DNA from: Pseudeuparius sepicola
Taxonomy: Eukaryota > Arthropoda > Insecta > Coleoptera > Anthribidae
Direction: 5' to 3'
Assembly (NCBI GenBank): GCA_963920635.1
Contig: OY987298.1
Span: 109,063,309 to 109,127,308, forward strand
DNA: 64,000 nt
The stretch's first letter is position 1; each line of letters opens with the position of its first letter. Positions 45,378 to 55,920 of the stretch are shown one piece after another. The position numbers and the translations under genes were made by a program. The notes under the pieces were generated by a model. It worked only from the letters and a program-made list of their open reading frames with translations, searched no databases and was not told where the DNA came from.

Positions 45378-46684
45378 GAAGTTATCTCTAAAATGGTGCA
45401 TTTTAGAGGGTAAGTTAATACAACCTTTTTTTCATATTTTTGAACGAGCTATCACATCCTGAAGTCCTGCGCATATATTATGAAACACCCTGATTAGGGT
45501 GCTTCAGTTTTATTCTAGGACACTTCACTACAAGTGATAGAAAAGCACAAAATATTGCTATTTTGTGGTATAACTGTTTAACCACAGCCGCCTCGTTTTC
45601 GAGATACAGGGTGTTTAAATTGTCAACAATATTAAGGTTACCATTTTTATTTTTCCAACGGTTAAGGCTCAAACCTATATGTATAGCTAACATATATAGG
45701 TCTCTGGTTAAAGCTATTTAAACGAAATTTGCTACACACAGCATGCATTGGTCAACTGTCACAAAATGTGATAATACCATTGAGTAAAGGAATAATCCTT
45801 CCCGAAATAGATAGTGGCGGAGATATACTACCATATACTAGTACATATACATAGTACCATATACTAGTACATTTAACGGTTTTACCAAAAAAAATACTTA
45901 ATACACTCGTTTTGTGCACTTGGGTGACCTTTTTTATTCTAAGCAAAAATTGCCTCTTCACAGTTCTTTTGTATCTGACACAGTTTTACCCGTTTTATCG
46001 TTTATTACTTTTATCAAATTATTTAATTTGAAGAAAAAAAAGACATTTTAGATGTCGATTTAGCCAATACTGACGACAAATGACTAAAATGGCATAGTAA
46101 TTGAACAAAATAATAATATAATCGGCCAACTAATTTTTCTAGGTACCTATTTTTTCTTTTAAAACCGAAAGTCAAATCGTCGATAAAACTACATAGGTAT
46201 TTTTAATCTTGCAGAAAAGTGATTTTTGATAGGCAGATTTTGATTTTCTCAACCATAACATATTGTTTAATATCCTCTAGTTAGGTAATAGAAATCTGAA
46301 GGAGTAATTTCTTCAATTTAAATAATTTTCTTTACCCATTTCAAAAAATAGTTATGCCTGAACTAATCAAATTTGCCGTGAAACTGTGGCAGATAAAAAA
46401 AAATTCAAGAGACAGTTTTTGTTTAGTATCTATAAAAGAAGGTTACTCGGTAGAGGGCCATATTAGTATTTTTCTCGATAAAACAAATGTAGTTTATACC
46501 CATATCTCCCACATTGGCTATTTGGGGAACTTATAACTTATAGGCTTTCATTTGAAAAAAAAAAAGTGAAACTGTTGAGAGATATTCCTTCACTCAACAA
46601 ACTTTTTTCCAAAACCAGCTGACTTAGGTAGGTACCTAAGAAGGTATTATCAAACAAGCACATATTTATATTTATTTTTATTTT
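45378..46684. other. Third arm copy and AT-rich filler
   Basis: 45383-45478 repeats the arm of the 44681-44878 hairpin. 45490-45615 resembles the arm of the 13579 element (GTTTTATTCTAGGACACTTC). The remainder is AT-rich with no gene. Confidence 0.45.
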
Positions 46685-47050
46685 ATTTATACATATTTTA
46701 GTAAATTTGAATATCAATAGATTTGTTGTGTAGGCTGCACAAGAAGCAGCAGTTTGGTTTTTCTGTCAGAAGGTGCCTTGTCTCATCATACTTGAAATAG
46801 GTAAAGCGATCGTCAAAGTCAAGCAACGCCGCGCGTAGTCGGTTCATGGACGGGTGATCCCTTATTATTATTTTCTTGCCTAATAAAACTTTTTTTTTTC
46901 CGATTTCAAAAAATATATAATATGTATCTCGGCACTGAAGTTCTTTTTATGACTCATGTGGTTTATTTGCCTCTGCCAGAGGCCTCGGAAACTAAATTCC
47001 ACATGAGTCATAAAAAGTTGAACTTCAGTGCCTTGGTACATAAATAACTA
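46685..47050 (+). mobile_element. 5S-rRNA-like SINE with hairpin tail, copy A
   Basis: Contains AAGTCAAGCAACGCCGCGCG (46816-46835) and TTCATGGACGGGTGATCCC (46843-46861). These match, in order and with nearly the same spacing, box A and box C of the 5S rRNA gene internal promoter. The 3' part is a hairpin (GGCACTGAAGTTC...TTTTTATGACTCATGTGG mirrored around a short loop) ending CCTTGGTACATAAATAACT. Copy B at 51241-51605 is collinear across the whole unit and inverted. 5S-headed SINEs are known (SINE3 type). Start 46685 is where A and B begin to match. Confidence 0.7.
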
Positions 47051-47110
47051 TTATTTACTCTACTTAAATCATGCAGACAAATAATACGAATGTTGTCAAA
47101 CTATCAACTA

Positions 47111-47496
47111 TACAGGGTGAGTCTGAAATAACTGGCATCCTTTATTTGGGTAAGAGAGATGGTCATTCTGAACAACTTTTCTTAATATTTTTTTTTCCTA
47201 TCGCCGAAATTTTTCTCTAATTTTTTTAAAATTTACCAACATTTATTTCATACACAGCGGATAGAATAGCGTAAACTCGGTCTCAAAATACTATACTACC
47301 TAGTTGATGATTTACCATTTTCTACTTGGTTGTTGGCAGAGGGCCAGTGCCTTGTTTTCATAGAGGGGGGATTTTGAGGGGATGAATTATAGAAAAATCT
47401 CGGCGTTAGGAAAAAAAATTATGAAGAAAAGTGGTTCAGAATGACCAACTCTATTACCCAAAAAAAGGATGCCAGTTATTTCAGACTCATCCTGTA
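47111..47496. mobile_element. Hairpin MITE, TACAGGGTGAGTCTGAAATA ends (copy 2)
   Basis: Second copy of the 14191-14520 family, 386 bp. It has TACAGGGTGAGTCTG at the left and CAGACTCATCCTGTA at the right. It keeps interior sequence (ATTTATTTCATACACAGCGG and GGGGGGATTTTGAGGGG) that the first copy lacks. Confidence 0.85.
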
Positions 47497-48124
47497 TATT
47501 CGCATCCTTATTTCTACTTCATTTTTTTTATTTCAAAAGCAATGGCACTCTTAAGATGAGTGTAATATAAACTTAAAGAGAATAAACATAAAGTGGAATA
47601 TATTTATTTATTTGGCAAGCTTTAAAAACGTTACCACTGATTACTGAAAAAAAGAGTAAAACATAACACAATACTATAGCAACCAAGTTGCACAGCAGAA
47701 CAAAATTTTCTAATCTCATTTGTTTTCACATTATAAATGTCAACATCCGTCAAGGCGCCATTAAAGATTACAACTCTTTAACATGTTATTTATTGAACTT
47801 CATTAGAGTTATTCAGGGTGAGTTTTTTTTATGATGATCAGTATGGGGATCTCGGAAACTAGCGGGGAGAGAATGTAGGTTGAATGGGGAAAGATTTGCA
47901 GTTTTGTGGGCCCAATTTAACACGCCTTGTGGATTTTTGAAAAGCATATTATCTTACTAGATATTTTGAAAAAAAAAGGAATTTTGGTTATTTATCCTAA
48001 TCCGTCTAGCTTCGTTGTGTCCGATTTTAGGTAAAAAGTGTAAATACCAAAGTTGGGATTTGTGTCCCCAATGTAGTTATCATGCGTCCTACATTCCGTA
48101 TTCCGTGACAGCTGCCATTTTCGG
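47497..48124. other. Intronic stretch, no gene seen
   Basis: AT-rich, no recognised feature. A TTCAGGGTGAGTTTTTTTTA end-like sequence is near 47813. Confidence 0.35.
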
Positions 48125-48819
48125 GATATGACATAAACTTGCGTTTTTTAAATGGAAACCATAGTTGGCCATGGTCTCAAAAAAAGCAGGCATTTTTAGA
48201 GGAAAATGACGGTTTTCTTCCTTTCCTGGATGTGTTGGTCTCACGCAGGATCGATGGTTCTCTAGGACACTCGGTCTACCGGAAACCAACACATACAGAT
48301 AGGTACCTTAATGGTTTCTCCCAAAAACCATCCATTATTAATTCCTTAGTATATCGAGCAATATCTCTCTCCGATCCTGATAATCTTAATAGAGAACTGG
48401 ATCCTCTTACCAATGTTCTACTTGCCAACAATTATTCTTATCATGGTATCCAGCGCTCTATTAAGAAGTTTACTAACCACAACAATAATACTAACAGACG
48501 CGTAAATGACTCGCCGACCACTATATGGCTTTCCTTCCTTATCCATAACATAACCGATCGCATCTCCAAAATTTTAAATCGACATAAGATACTAACAAGA
48601 TTTTCCACGCTCCCTAAATTATCCCAATATTACCGACCAATTAAGGATATTATACCATTGAGATTGAGTACGAGTGGTGTATATCGTGTGCCATGCTCAT
48701 GTGTATATTGGAGAAACGGGACGTACTGTATCAATGCGTGTTTAAAGAACATGAACGTTGTTCCGGGTTGCATCAACCGGGTCATTCTGCACTTGCCTAA
48801 CCTTATCTGTTTAATGTAA
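48125..48819 (+). pseudogene. Penelope-like element: RT C-terminus and linker, GIY-YIG broken
   Basis: A 226-codon frame contains LPFLDVLVSRR and HSVYRKPTHTDRYLN, the hallmark end of Penelope-type reverse transcriptase. A connecting region follows (NRHKILTRFSTLPKLSQYYR), then SGVYRVPCSCVYWRNGTY, the start of a GIY-YIG domain that is frameshifted and fades out. Upstream RT motifs are missing. It is a different family from the 20.9-22.2 kb fragments, judging by sequence. Confidence 0.8.
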
Positions 48820-51029
48820 ATCAGTTTGTTATGTCTAGGCGGGTGATGAGAATTTATATTGGAGAGGTACCTAGTCTGTCAAAAGCACATGTAGTCCAAC
48901 TCTCTTACTATTCATGGATTCAGACGCACTCACCTGAAACGCAAAGAACAAAAAGATATTTGTATTCGTAGATAAACAATACATATTTTTGTAATCCGTA
49001 CAAACTCGTCGTAAAAAGCTCAGAAGTCACTAAAATAATTCACTATTGTATTAAATTGGTCATATTAAATAATAAGGTTTTACGTAAATAATTCCACTAA
49101 ACAACTACATTTATGTATAGGTATTTCAAAAATAGGAGAAAATATAAAATAACAAAAGATGCGCAGCTCTGTACAAAACCTGCTGAATACTTTTTGTTTC
49201 ATTTAATTTTACATGTTTTTAAATTTTTCGTAGGGAGGAACTTTATGGAACTTTTTAAGAATCTAATCTATTTCAAAAATATATAATGTGCTCCTCGGCA
49301 CATTAAATCATGTGGTTTATTTTCCTCGGCCTTGCAGGCCTCGGAAATTAAATTCCACATTCGTTATAAGTTGAACTCCAGTCGTTGAGTATTCCTCACT
49401 CAACGCTCCAGTGCCTTGGTACCTACATGAGTAACTATTTCTCTTTTCCAGAAATATAATTACGACACTTTTCCCCCTCCTTATAATATAAGGAGGGTGC
49501 AATATAATACCAAGATTTGATCTCTGTTGTTACTTTTGAGATTATACACCACCGAAAATCGGTTTTTCTTTATCGCATATTACATACAAACTATAATATA
49601 GTTAGCAATACATTTTGGAAATGATCGCTATTGCCCCTATAGACCAGAAGCTGAATACTAATCATTTCTAATGGCCAATAACAACAGCTGTATCTTCTAG
49701 CATGTGCACTCATAACTTTGTTACAGTACTATTCGATATTATACGCAGCGATTATAGCTGCTAAAGATATCTACTTTGCCTACTGTGTAGGTAGGTACAC
49801 CTAATAATATTATGTTATACTCTCCGAAAGAAAATTAGGTATACACCTACCTATCATTAGGTTTTTCCAGAATAATTATTTGAACTCCACTGAACACCGA
49901 AAAATACAAATAGGTCCTATATCGCAAAAAAATATATTCACTGCATCCTAAAACTCCACGAAGCCAGGCTATAAAATTAATAACCCTGCACCAGGTGTGG
50001 TAATTTCAAAAATGTTGGAGCCTGTGAAATGATATTACTTTCCGAACAAAATCCTCAAATTCATTTAACCCAGATGGAACTCGCTTCGTTGTTTATTTTG
50101 CCAGATTACCCAGCAAATCGAGAATAATATTTTTCAAGCCTTAGCGGTGTTTACCAGTTTATTATTTCAAATTGTGAACTTTCTAAAATCCTTAAATACT
50201 GGCTTAATACAAGTAGGTACCTACCTATATCAAAGTCTAGAGAATAGTATTCTGTATTCTCCAGACTGCCTATATTGTCAACTGCACTAAATCTGGTAAC
50301 GGACGTTCGGGCATTTCCAGGGTATAATCGACGGTATAATATAAAACTAGTTTTAAATTTTGAGTAATGTTCATTGTTTATTCTGATTTTAGAATTCTTA
50401 AAATCAAATATTTTAGAAGATAATTTGTTTTTTTATTGCATAGTCGTCTGTTTTATCACGAGATGATACCCAAATTCAAGTCAAATGAAACTAGTGGAAA
50501 TTTTGAAAAGGAAATACATATTTAAATAATTACAAAATATAATATTGTATAGCATAAAGTTTGATATAAAAAATGCAAAATATATAGGGTGCTACACAAA
50601 AGTAGGTCAATTCATTGACAACAGATTCTTTGGGCTAAAATAATGTGATTTTTTGTGCCATTTTTATTAGACGCCTCTGTTTTAAAATACCGACTGTTAT
50701 GGAGGGAAATAAAGAGCCATCAAAAGTATGGTCGGTTCGATGCAATTTTATTTACAATAAGCTGGAAAACTAGTGATTTGAAAAGTTTACAAAAAATACG
50801 TTTGATATAAAACACATTCTTTGTGTAATTTTAGTCGAAAATTTCAAATAACAAACGTAACCAATTGGGGGTATTTTACACCTTGAGCCCCAACTTTATT
50901 TTTGCATACGCCCATGAATGGTTCAACTGAATCATTTTAAATCCAACATTTATTTACTTTAATTTTTAGATTCATCTAAAATTTTTATTTAGGATTAGGT
51001 TTATAAGGTATTACAACTTATTTTCTATA
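48820..51029. other. Intronic stretch with truncated SINE copy C
   Basis: No gene. About 49265-49440 is a 5'-truncated copy of the SINE tail (CCTCGGAAATTAAATTCCACA, CTCCAGTGCCTTGGTACC). 50585 has a TATAGGGTGCTACAC end. The rest is AT-rich. Confidence 0.45.
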
Positions 51030-51240
51030 CAGGGTGTTTCTAAATTATGATGCCAACGTAATGTGTTAGGTAGAAAATATCATTTTGAAAAAACTTCCTA
51101 TGAACATGGGTCCGAAAAAGCGTAATAAGAAAATTACAGGGTGATAAAGGTATAGAAGTTGAAAAACATATCTTTCGCAATAGAAGTTATGCAATTTAAA
51201 TGAAACTTGGTGCACTCTTTTTTCACCGAATTTCGTGTAA
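51030..51240. mobile_element. Left part of a TACAGGGTGTTTCTAAATTA element
   Basis: It begins TACAGGGTGTTTCTAAATTA and is collinear with 53258-53480 (GTAAAAGTT versus GTGTTAAAAC, GGGTCCGAAAA, TTACAGG(G/A)TGATAAA). The SINE copy B (51241-51605) follows, and matching sequence resumes near 51830 (AACAATTTATTCCCATC), so the SINE appears to have inserted into this element. Confidence 0.6.
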
Positions 51241-51605
51241 AAGTTATTTATGTACCAAGGCACTGAAGTTCAACTTTTTATGACTCATGTGGAATTTAGT
51301 TGCCGAGGCCTCTGGCTGAGGCAAATAAACCACATGAGTCATAAAAAGAACTTCAGTGCCGAGGTACATATTATATTTTTTTTGAAATCGGAAAAAAATG
51401 TTTTATTAGGCAAGAAAATAATAATAAGGGATCACCCGTCCATGAACCCACTACGCGCGGCGTTGCTTGACTTTGACGATCGCTCTACCTAGGTCAAGTA
51501 AGATAAGACACGGCGTTTTCGAACAGACAAACCAAATTGCTGCCTGTTGTGCGACCTCCACAGCAAATCTCTTGATATTCAAACCTACTAAAATATTTAT
51601 ACTGA
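51241..51605 (-). mobile_element. 5S-rRNA-like SINE with hairpin tail, copy B
   Basis: Inverted partner of copy A. On the minus strand it has AAGTCAAGCAACGCCGCGCG, the same as copy A, then GGTTCATGGACGGGTGATCC and the same hairpin tail ending CCTTGGTACATAAATAACT. Sequence 51606-51785 beyond its head resembles 7370-7480 and may belong to a longer version of the same family. Confidence 0.7.
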
Positions 51606-51659
51606 AAGATTGCGCTGGTATAGGTAACAATTTCGCAATGTGTACGAAAAGTTAAATGA

Positions 51660-51785
51660 GCCTTTATCGGCCGGGTTTTGAATGTTTGGTCGCTTTTGAC
51701 GGGCGATTTCTCCGCGTCTGACGTTTGATGTTTACATCTCGCCAAGGCCTACTTATTGAAAAAATCGTACAATAATGTAGCCCAT
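51660..51785. repeat. Dispersed repeat shared with 7370-7480
   Basis: Shares TTTGACGGG, GTCTGACGTTTGAT and AAAAATCGTACAATAAT in the same order with 7370-7480. Possibly the head of a longer SINE. Confidence 0.5.
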
Positions 51786-52229
51786 TATTCTACGATTTCT
51801 GTGCTTTTGGGACACTTTACTACCGATTTCAAGAAAAAACAATTTATTCCCATCGCCCAGAGACGGATGGGCAAGGTAGAACAATGGGTTTTACACTCAT
51901 ATCTTTTTTAAGGTCATGTTTTTGGTTTTGAAGGTTCATCATTTTAGTGCCGAAAAAAGTTACGGCTACTTTTCGAAAACGCACATTTTCGAAAAACGCC
52001 CTGTAACTCAAGAACGGTGCCAGATATCGATCTGCGGTTTTCGCCATTAAGTTTATCATAAAAAAAATGAGCCTCAGATACTAATATCAGTTTTCGTCTA
52101 TCTCCGTCAAAAATAGGAGATTCCCTTTAAAAGTGTCCAATTTGGCCTACCCTGTACCTACACTTAGAGCACCAACTTCTTCTGCGTACGCCAAGAATGG
52201 TTTAAATGAGTAATTTTTTAAATCCATTA

Positions 52230-53179
52230 TACAGGGTGTTTCAAACCTAAATACAATAATTTTAACCACATGTGGAGCAAATTGAGCTTAATACGAATCC
52301 GCAATTAAAAGAAATTAAAAGTCAATAATAAAGCCAGAAAATTTTTTTTAAGGAAGCTATTTTTTAAAGACAATAACGACGCCACTGGCGAGGAAACGAC
52401 CGGGAAGTAGACGGGCCAGAAGCTACATTATAGGGCGACGTGCAATGTTGCCGATTTTAGCCGGCATTCCCCGAACTAAGAGCTGTGACTTGTGGGACGA
52501 CAGATCCTCGGCTCGGAAACGCAGCAAAAAACTAAAATAAAAAAGGGCCTGCATAGCAACAGAACACGCCACTGCGAAGGCTCGAGGTGGTGCAGGGAGG
52601 GGGAGACAGCCGGCCAGCCGGCCAGCGAGACGGAAGTGTGGGTCAGTGGGTCAAGCGTGGTTGGGTGACAGACGTCGCGTCCGCGAATTGCCTGACCGGA
52701 CGGCTCGAAAAAGGCTTACTCAACTCGATTATCTTTTGGACTGTAGGTAACGTTGTGAACGCGACCAGGAAGCTCGTGTACCGACCTCTGGAGCAATTTT
52801 GTGATAATATGGCAAGTGCGAATGTAAGGGCGAGGAGGATAGTTTTTAAACCACCTTTCATTTGCTATCAGCGACTATTATCCTAAAGGATAACAAAAGG
52901 ATAGAAAACGGTGGGCAGAGTTAGATAAAAATGTTCGTTGCCTGGCGCCGCGATCTGGCAACGTCGAAGGAAGACCTGAAACCAGTTTGCGTCTCCCTCG
53001 CGCCTTGGGTACGCGTCTACCCGATAATAAAACTGAGCGGCTCGTTAGGGGAAATATTAAAAGTATTTAATTATATCTAGAATATTTCCGAAAAAAAATT
53101 TTTTTTTTATTTTTCGTATTTATAAACCTTTCTGAGTATGTGGTTAAAATTATTGTATTTAGGTCTGAAACACCCTGTA
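52230..53179. mobile_element. TIR element with GC-rich internal cargo
   Basis: The ends TACAGGGTGTTTCAAACCTA and AGGTCTGAAACACCCTGTA begin inverted repeats of about 45 bp (TTTTAACCACATGTGG paired with ATGTGGTTAAAA). The inside, about 52380-53040, is strikingly GC-rich (GACAGCCGGCCAGCCGGCCA, GCGTCCGCGAATTGCCTGAC) and unlike any other element here. A 99-codon open frame (52587-52886) shows no known domain. It looks like a TIR element that captured foreign or genic DNA, but the donor is not identifiable by eye. Confidence 0.6.
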
Positions 53180-53257
53180 TAGGTACATACTTTAATTTTT
53201 CGATTCATATAAAAATATTATTTAGGATTCGGTTCATAACATATTTCAACTTATTTT

Positions 53258-54010
53258 ATATAGAGAGTGTTTCTAAATTATCGTGCAAACGTAATATGCC
53301 AGGCAGAAAATGTCATTTAAAAAAATTCTACCTATAAATACGGGTCCGAAAATGAATAATTAAAAAGTTACAGGATGATAAAAGTAGGTACATATTTTTC
53401 TCAATAACTTCTAGAAAAATTATGCAATTTCCGAAATTTTGTGCACTCCTTTAGTCGCTGAATTGCAATAAATTCGTGTTAAAACAATTTATTCCCATCA
53501 CCCAGAGACGGAGGGGCAGGGTAGCAAAATGGTACTCATAACTTTTTTGAGGTAATCTTTTTAGTCTTGCAGGTTCATTATTTTAATGCATCTTTTCATT
53601 TTGCAACAAAAGTGTATACTTGTTTCATAGCGATAAAATCCACCATTTTCGTTGAAATTGGCAAAATGTGCAGAAAATACCTGTTAACTCCAAAATTCGA
53701 AAATATACCCTTCATAGGGATTTTTTGTGGCTTTAAATGGTAAATAATATTCTGTAAAATTTGACAGCAGTAGTTGAAAATTTAATTTTTTGAATTTTGG
53801 AGTTTACAGATGTTTGGGGCAGGTTTTGCCTATTTCAACACAAACTGTTGATTTTATCACAGAATAAATAGCTTTATCTTTAGTCTGTGATTTTGTGGAT
53901 ACGAGGCAAGTGTAGCTTTTTGTTGCAAAATGAAAAGATGCACTAAAATAATTAACCTGCAAGACCATAAAACAAGTCAATACGTATAAAAAAAAAATAA
54001 AAAAAAATCA
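53258..54010. mobile_element. Relative of the 51030 element with internal hairpin
   Basis: 53258-53560 parallels 51037-51240 plus 51830-51935. 53549-53985 is a hairpin: CTTGCAGGTTCATTATTTTA and GCATCTTTTCATTTTGCAAC are mirrored by GTTGCAAAATGAAAAGATGC and TAATTAACCTGCAAG. No coding. Confidence 0.65.
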
Positions 54011-54815
54011 ATAAGTAGCCAAATAAGTTGAAATATCTCTAAAACCAAATCTTAAATAAAGATTTTACCGCAGTAAAATACAACTGAAAATTAACGCTGA
54101 TTTTAAGGAATGAATCGTTTAAACCATGGAAGTATGCATAAAAAAGTTGGGGGTGTTAAAGGCTACGTCAACCCCATTTTTTCCTCTCATTCCTCGAATT
54201 TTTTGACTAAAATTACACAAAAAACGTGTTTCGACACGAAAAAAAATGCGTAAGTATTCAAAGCTGATGTTAGGTAAACCTCCACAGTGAAGAAGTTGAA
54301 GTCTCTCACTCATAACACTCAAAATACATGCTATTTTCAGATCGTGAATATCTTTGTGCTATTTTAAACTGTAAAAGCACATATAATTTTTCTATAATTT
54401 GATATTTGTATTTCGGTGGAACTTCAAACCATTTGAATCCAGTTTTGTTTCTGCAACCTCAAAATGAAACTGCGCATGCTCTTAGAAGTTTCAAACAGAC
54501 CTCACATATTATTATGTATTTGCGACAATTATTTTATAATAGCCGCCCTGGTACAGTTGTTTTGTTGGTAATGCTGATTAAACTCCGAGCGGGTGCGAAG
54601 TTTTTTTTTTAATTTTTTATTCGTAGTGAATGCTACAACAGTTTGACAATGTTGAATGTATGGTACAAAAATCTCTGTTGGCGTCTTAATTTTCCAATTT
54701 CTATAAAGTGCTAACTAAACAAGTTCCCGAATGATGTTTCTGGGAAGTCGGGAGTTTCTAGAAGGTAACTCCTCTCATTAAGACCAGGACCAATAAAAGT
54801 GACATTTCTATTATC
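54011..54815. other. Intronic stretch, no gene seen
   Basis: AT-rich, with short open frames only and nothing recognisable. Confidence 0.35.
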
Positions 54816-54822
54816 ATCAAAG

Positions 54823-55014
54823 CGTTGACTGATATATTATTGATATATTATTAAAGACTGCTCACGGCTGTCACGTCTGACACATTTTTGGCTCACCATG
54901 CGCTTTCCAGAGATAAAATACAATGGGGAATACATTGTTAGCCATCAGAGCAATCTGTTTTCCAGTACATAAAGCTATAGCCGTGAGAAGTCTTTATAAA
55001 TACATCAGTCAACG
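54823..55014. mobile_element. MITE with 7-bp target duplication, copy 2
   Basis: 192 bp and near-identical to 32713-32893, with a small internal duplication of TGATATATTAT near the left end. It is flanked by a perfect 7-bp repeat, ATCAAAG, at 54816-54822 and 55015-55021. This differs from copy 1's TSD, so both are independent insertions. Confidence 0.85.
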
Positions 55015-55021
55015 ATCAAAG

Positions 55022-55714
55022 TCTAAGGTCCAATTTGTGGATACATAATTTTCTAAGTCACCATCATCTTCAAAAATGATGAAGCTCTTCTAATTTCATA
55101 TTTTCGATGCAGAGTGATTTTTCTTGAAATTGTTGAAATGCCAAAGGCTCTCCAGGAAATAACTGAATATATTGGAAATTTTCTGAGAATATACGCAACA
55201 TAATGCCCTTTAAAAGGCATACTGAGTAAAATCACGTCAAAAAAACCGTCACTATCTCCCAGTCTAAAAGCACGATCCAAAAATAGGGCAACTGGCGTGC
55301 TCTGTGAAGTAGTAGAAATTGACATTTTTCAGCCCTAAAACACCGAAGTGCCAAATTTCAGTTCAGCAGCTTGATTATTTTGTGAGAGATTACCCTAATT
55401 CAACTTCGAAAAGAGAACTAAAATGCCGTGTATCTTAGAAACGAAGAACTTTAGGACCTATGATTATATAAGTAGCCCACCTTACAATGAGTTCTTCTAC
55501 AAAATGTCAAAGTCCTGATCAAAAAGACGGGGACACCTTGTATATATTCTAGCAACAAGTTTTTATATCGTCTACAATGGTTATTATATTGTTATTATAC
55601 ATATATTATTGTTTCCAAGTTTCGGGCGACAATTATTGAAAGGCCTAGGGGCGACAAACTTCTTAATCCGCCACTATGCTTCTGTGCCTCTTCATAAGAT
55701 GTTTTAAATTTCAG
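55022..55714. other. End of intron 3 with hAT-like terminus near the acceptor
   Basis: On the minus strand TAGTGGCGGATTAAGAAG begins at 55676, resembling a hAT-type end (CAGTGGCGGA style), and GGGCGACAA appears twice nearby. The exon acceptor follows only 38 nt downstream. No partner end was found. Confidence 0.4.
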
Positions 55715-55920
55715 GGAGGTTGGGGGAAGAGGTACGCTCCATCTGAGGAAGAACTACCCTTACTGGCTGCGCTTCTGGAGGAGAAGAACAACATGAACAA
55801 CGATCTGATGGACAATGATCGACAGACCGACTACGATGTGCACGATTTGGAGAAGAGGAACTGGAACAACTTCCGGGAGGGCTGGGGCAAGAGGGACAAA
55901 TGGGAGAAATTCAGGGGTGG
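55715..55920 (+). CDS. Mip exon completing peptide 3, with peptide 4 and part of peptide 5
   Basis: Starts after ATTTCAG with GGWGKR, finishing AWSNLQ from the previous exon in phase 0. A long acidic, Leu- and Asn-rich spacer (YAPSEEELPLLAALLEEK ... DVHDLEKR) follows, then NWNNFREGWGKR (W-X6-W, Gly, Lys-Arg) and DKWEKFRGG. The next codon in the genomic frame is TAA, which would cut the fifth peptide before its second Trp. Donors GG|GTAACA (55920/55921) or GG|GTGGGT (55916/55917) would continue it, so at least one more exon is needed. None was recognised in 55921-64000. The end coordinate assumes the first donor. Confidence 0.92.

Larger units (their letters stand above)
37601..55714 (+). other. 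Mip intron 3, 18.1 kb, transposon nest
   Basis: It runs from GTAAGC to TTTTAAATTTCAG and is phase 0, splitting a single mature peptide between SNLQ and GGW. Almost its whole length can be attributed to repeats, listed separately. No further W-X6-W exon was seen inside it. Confidence 0.8.
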
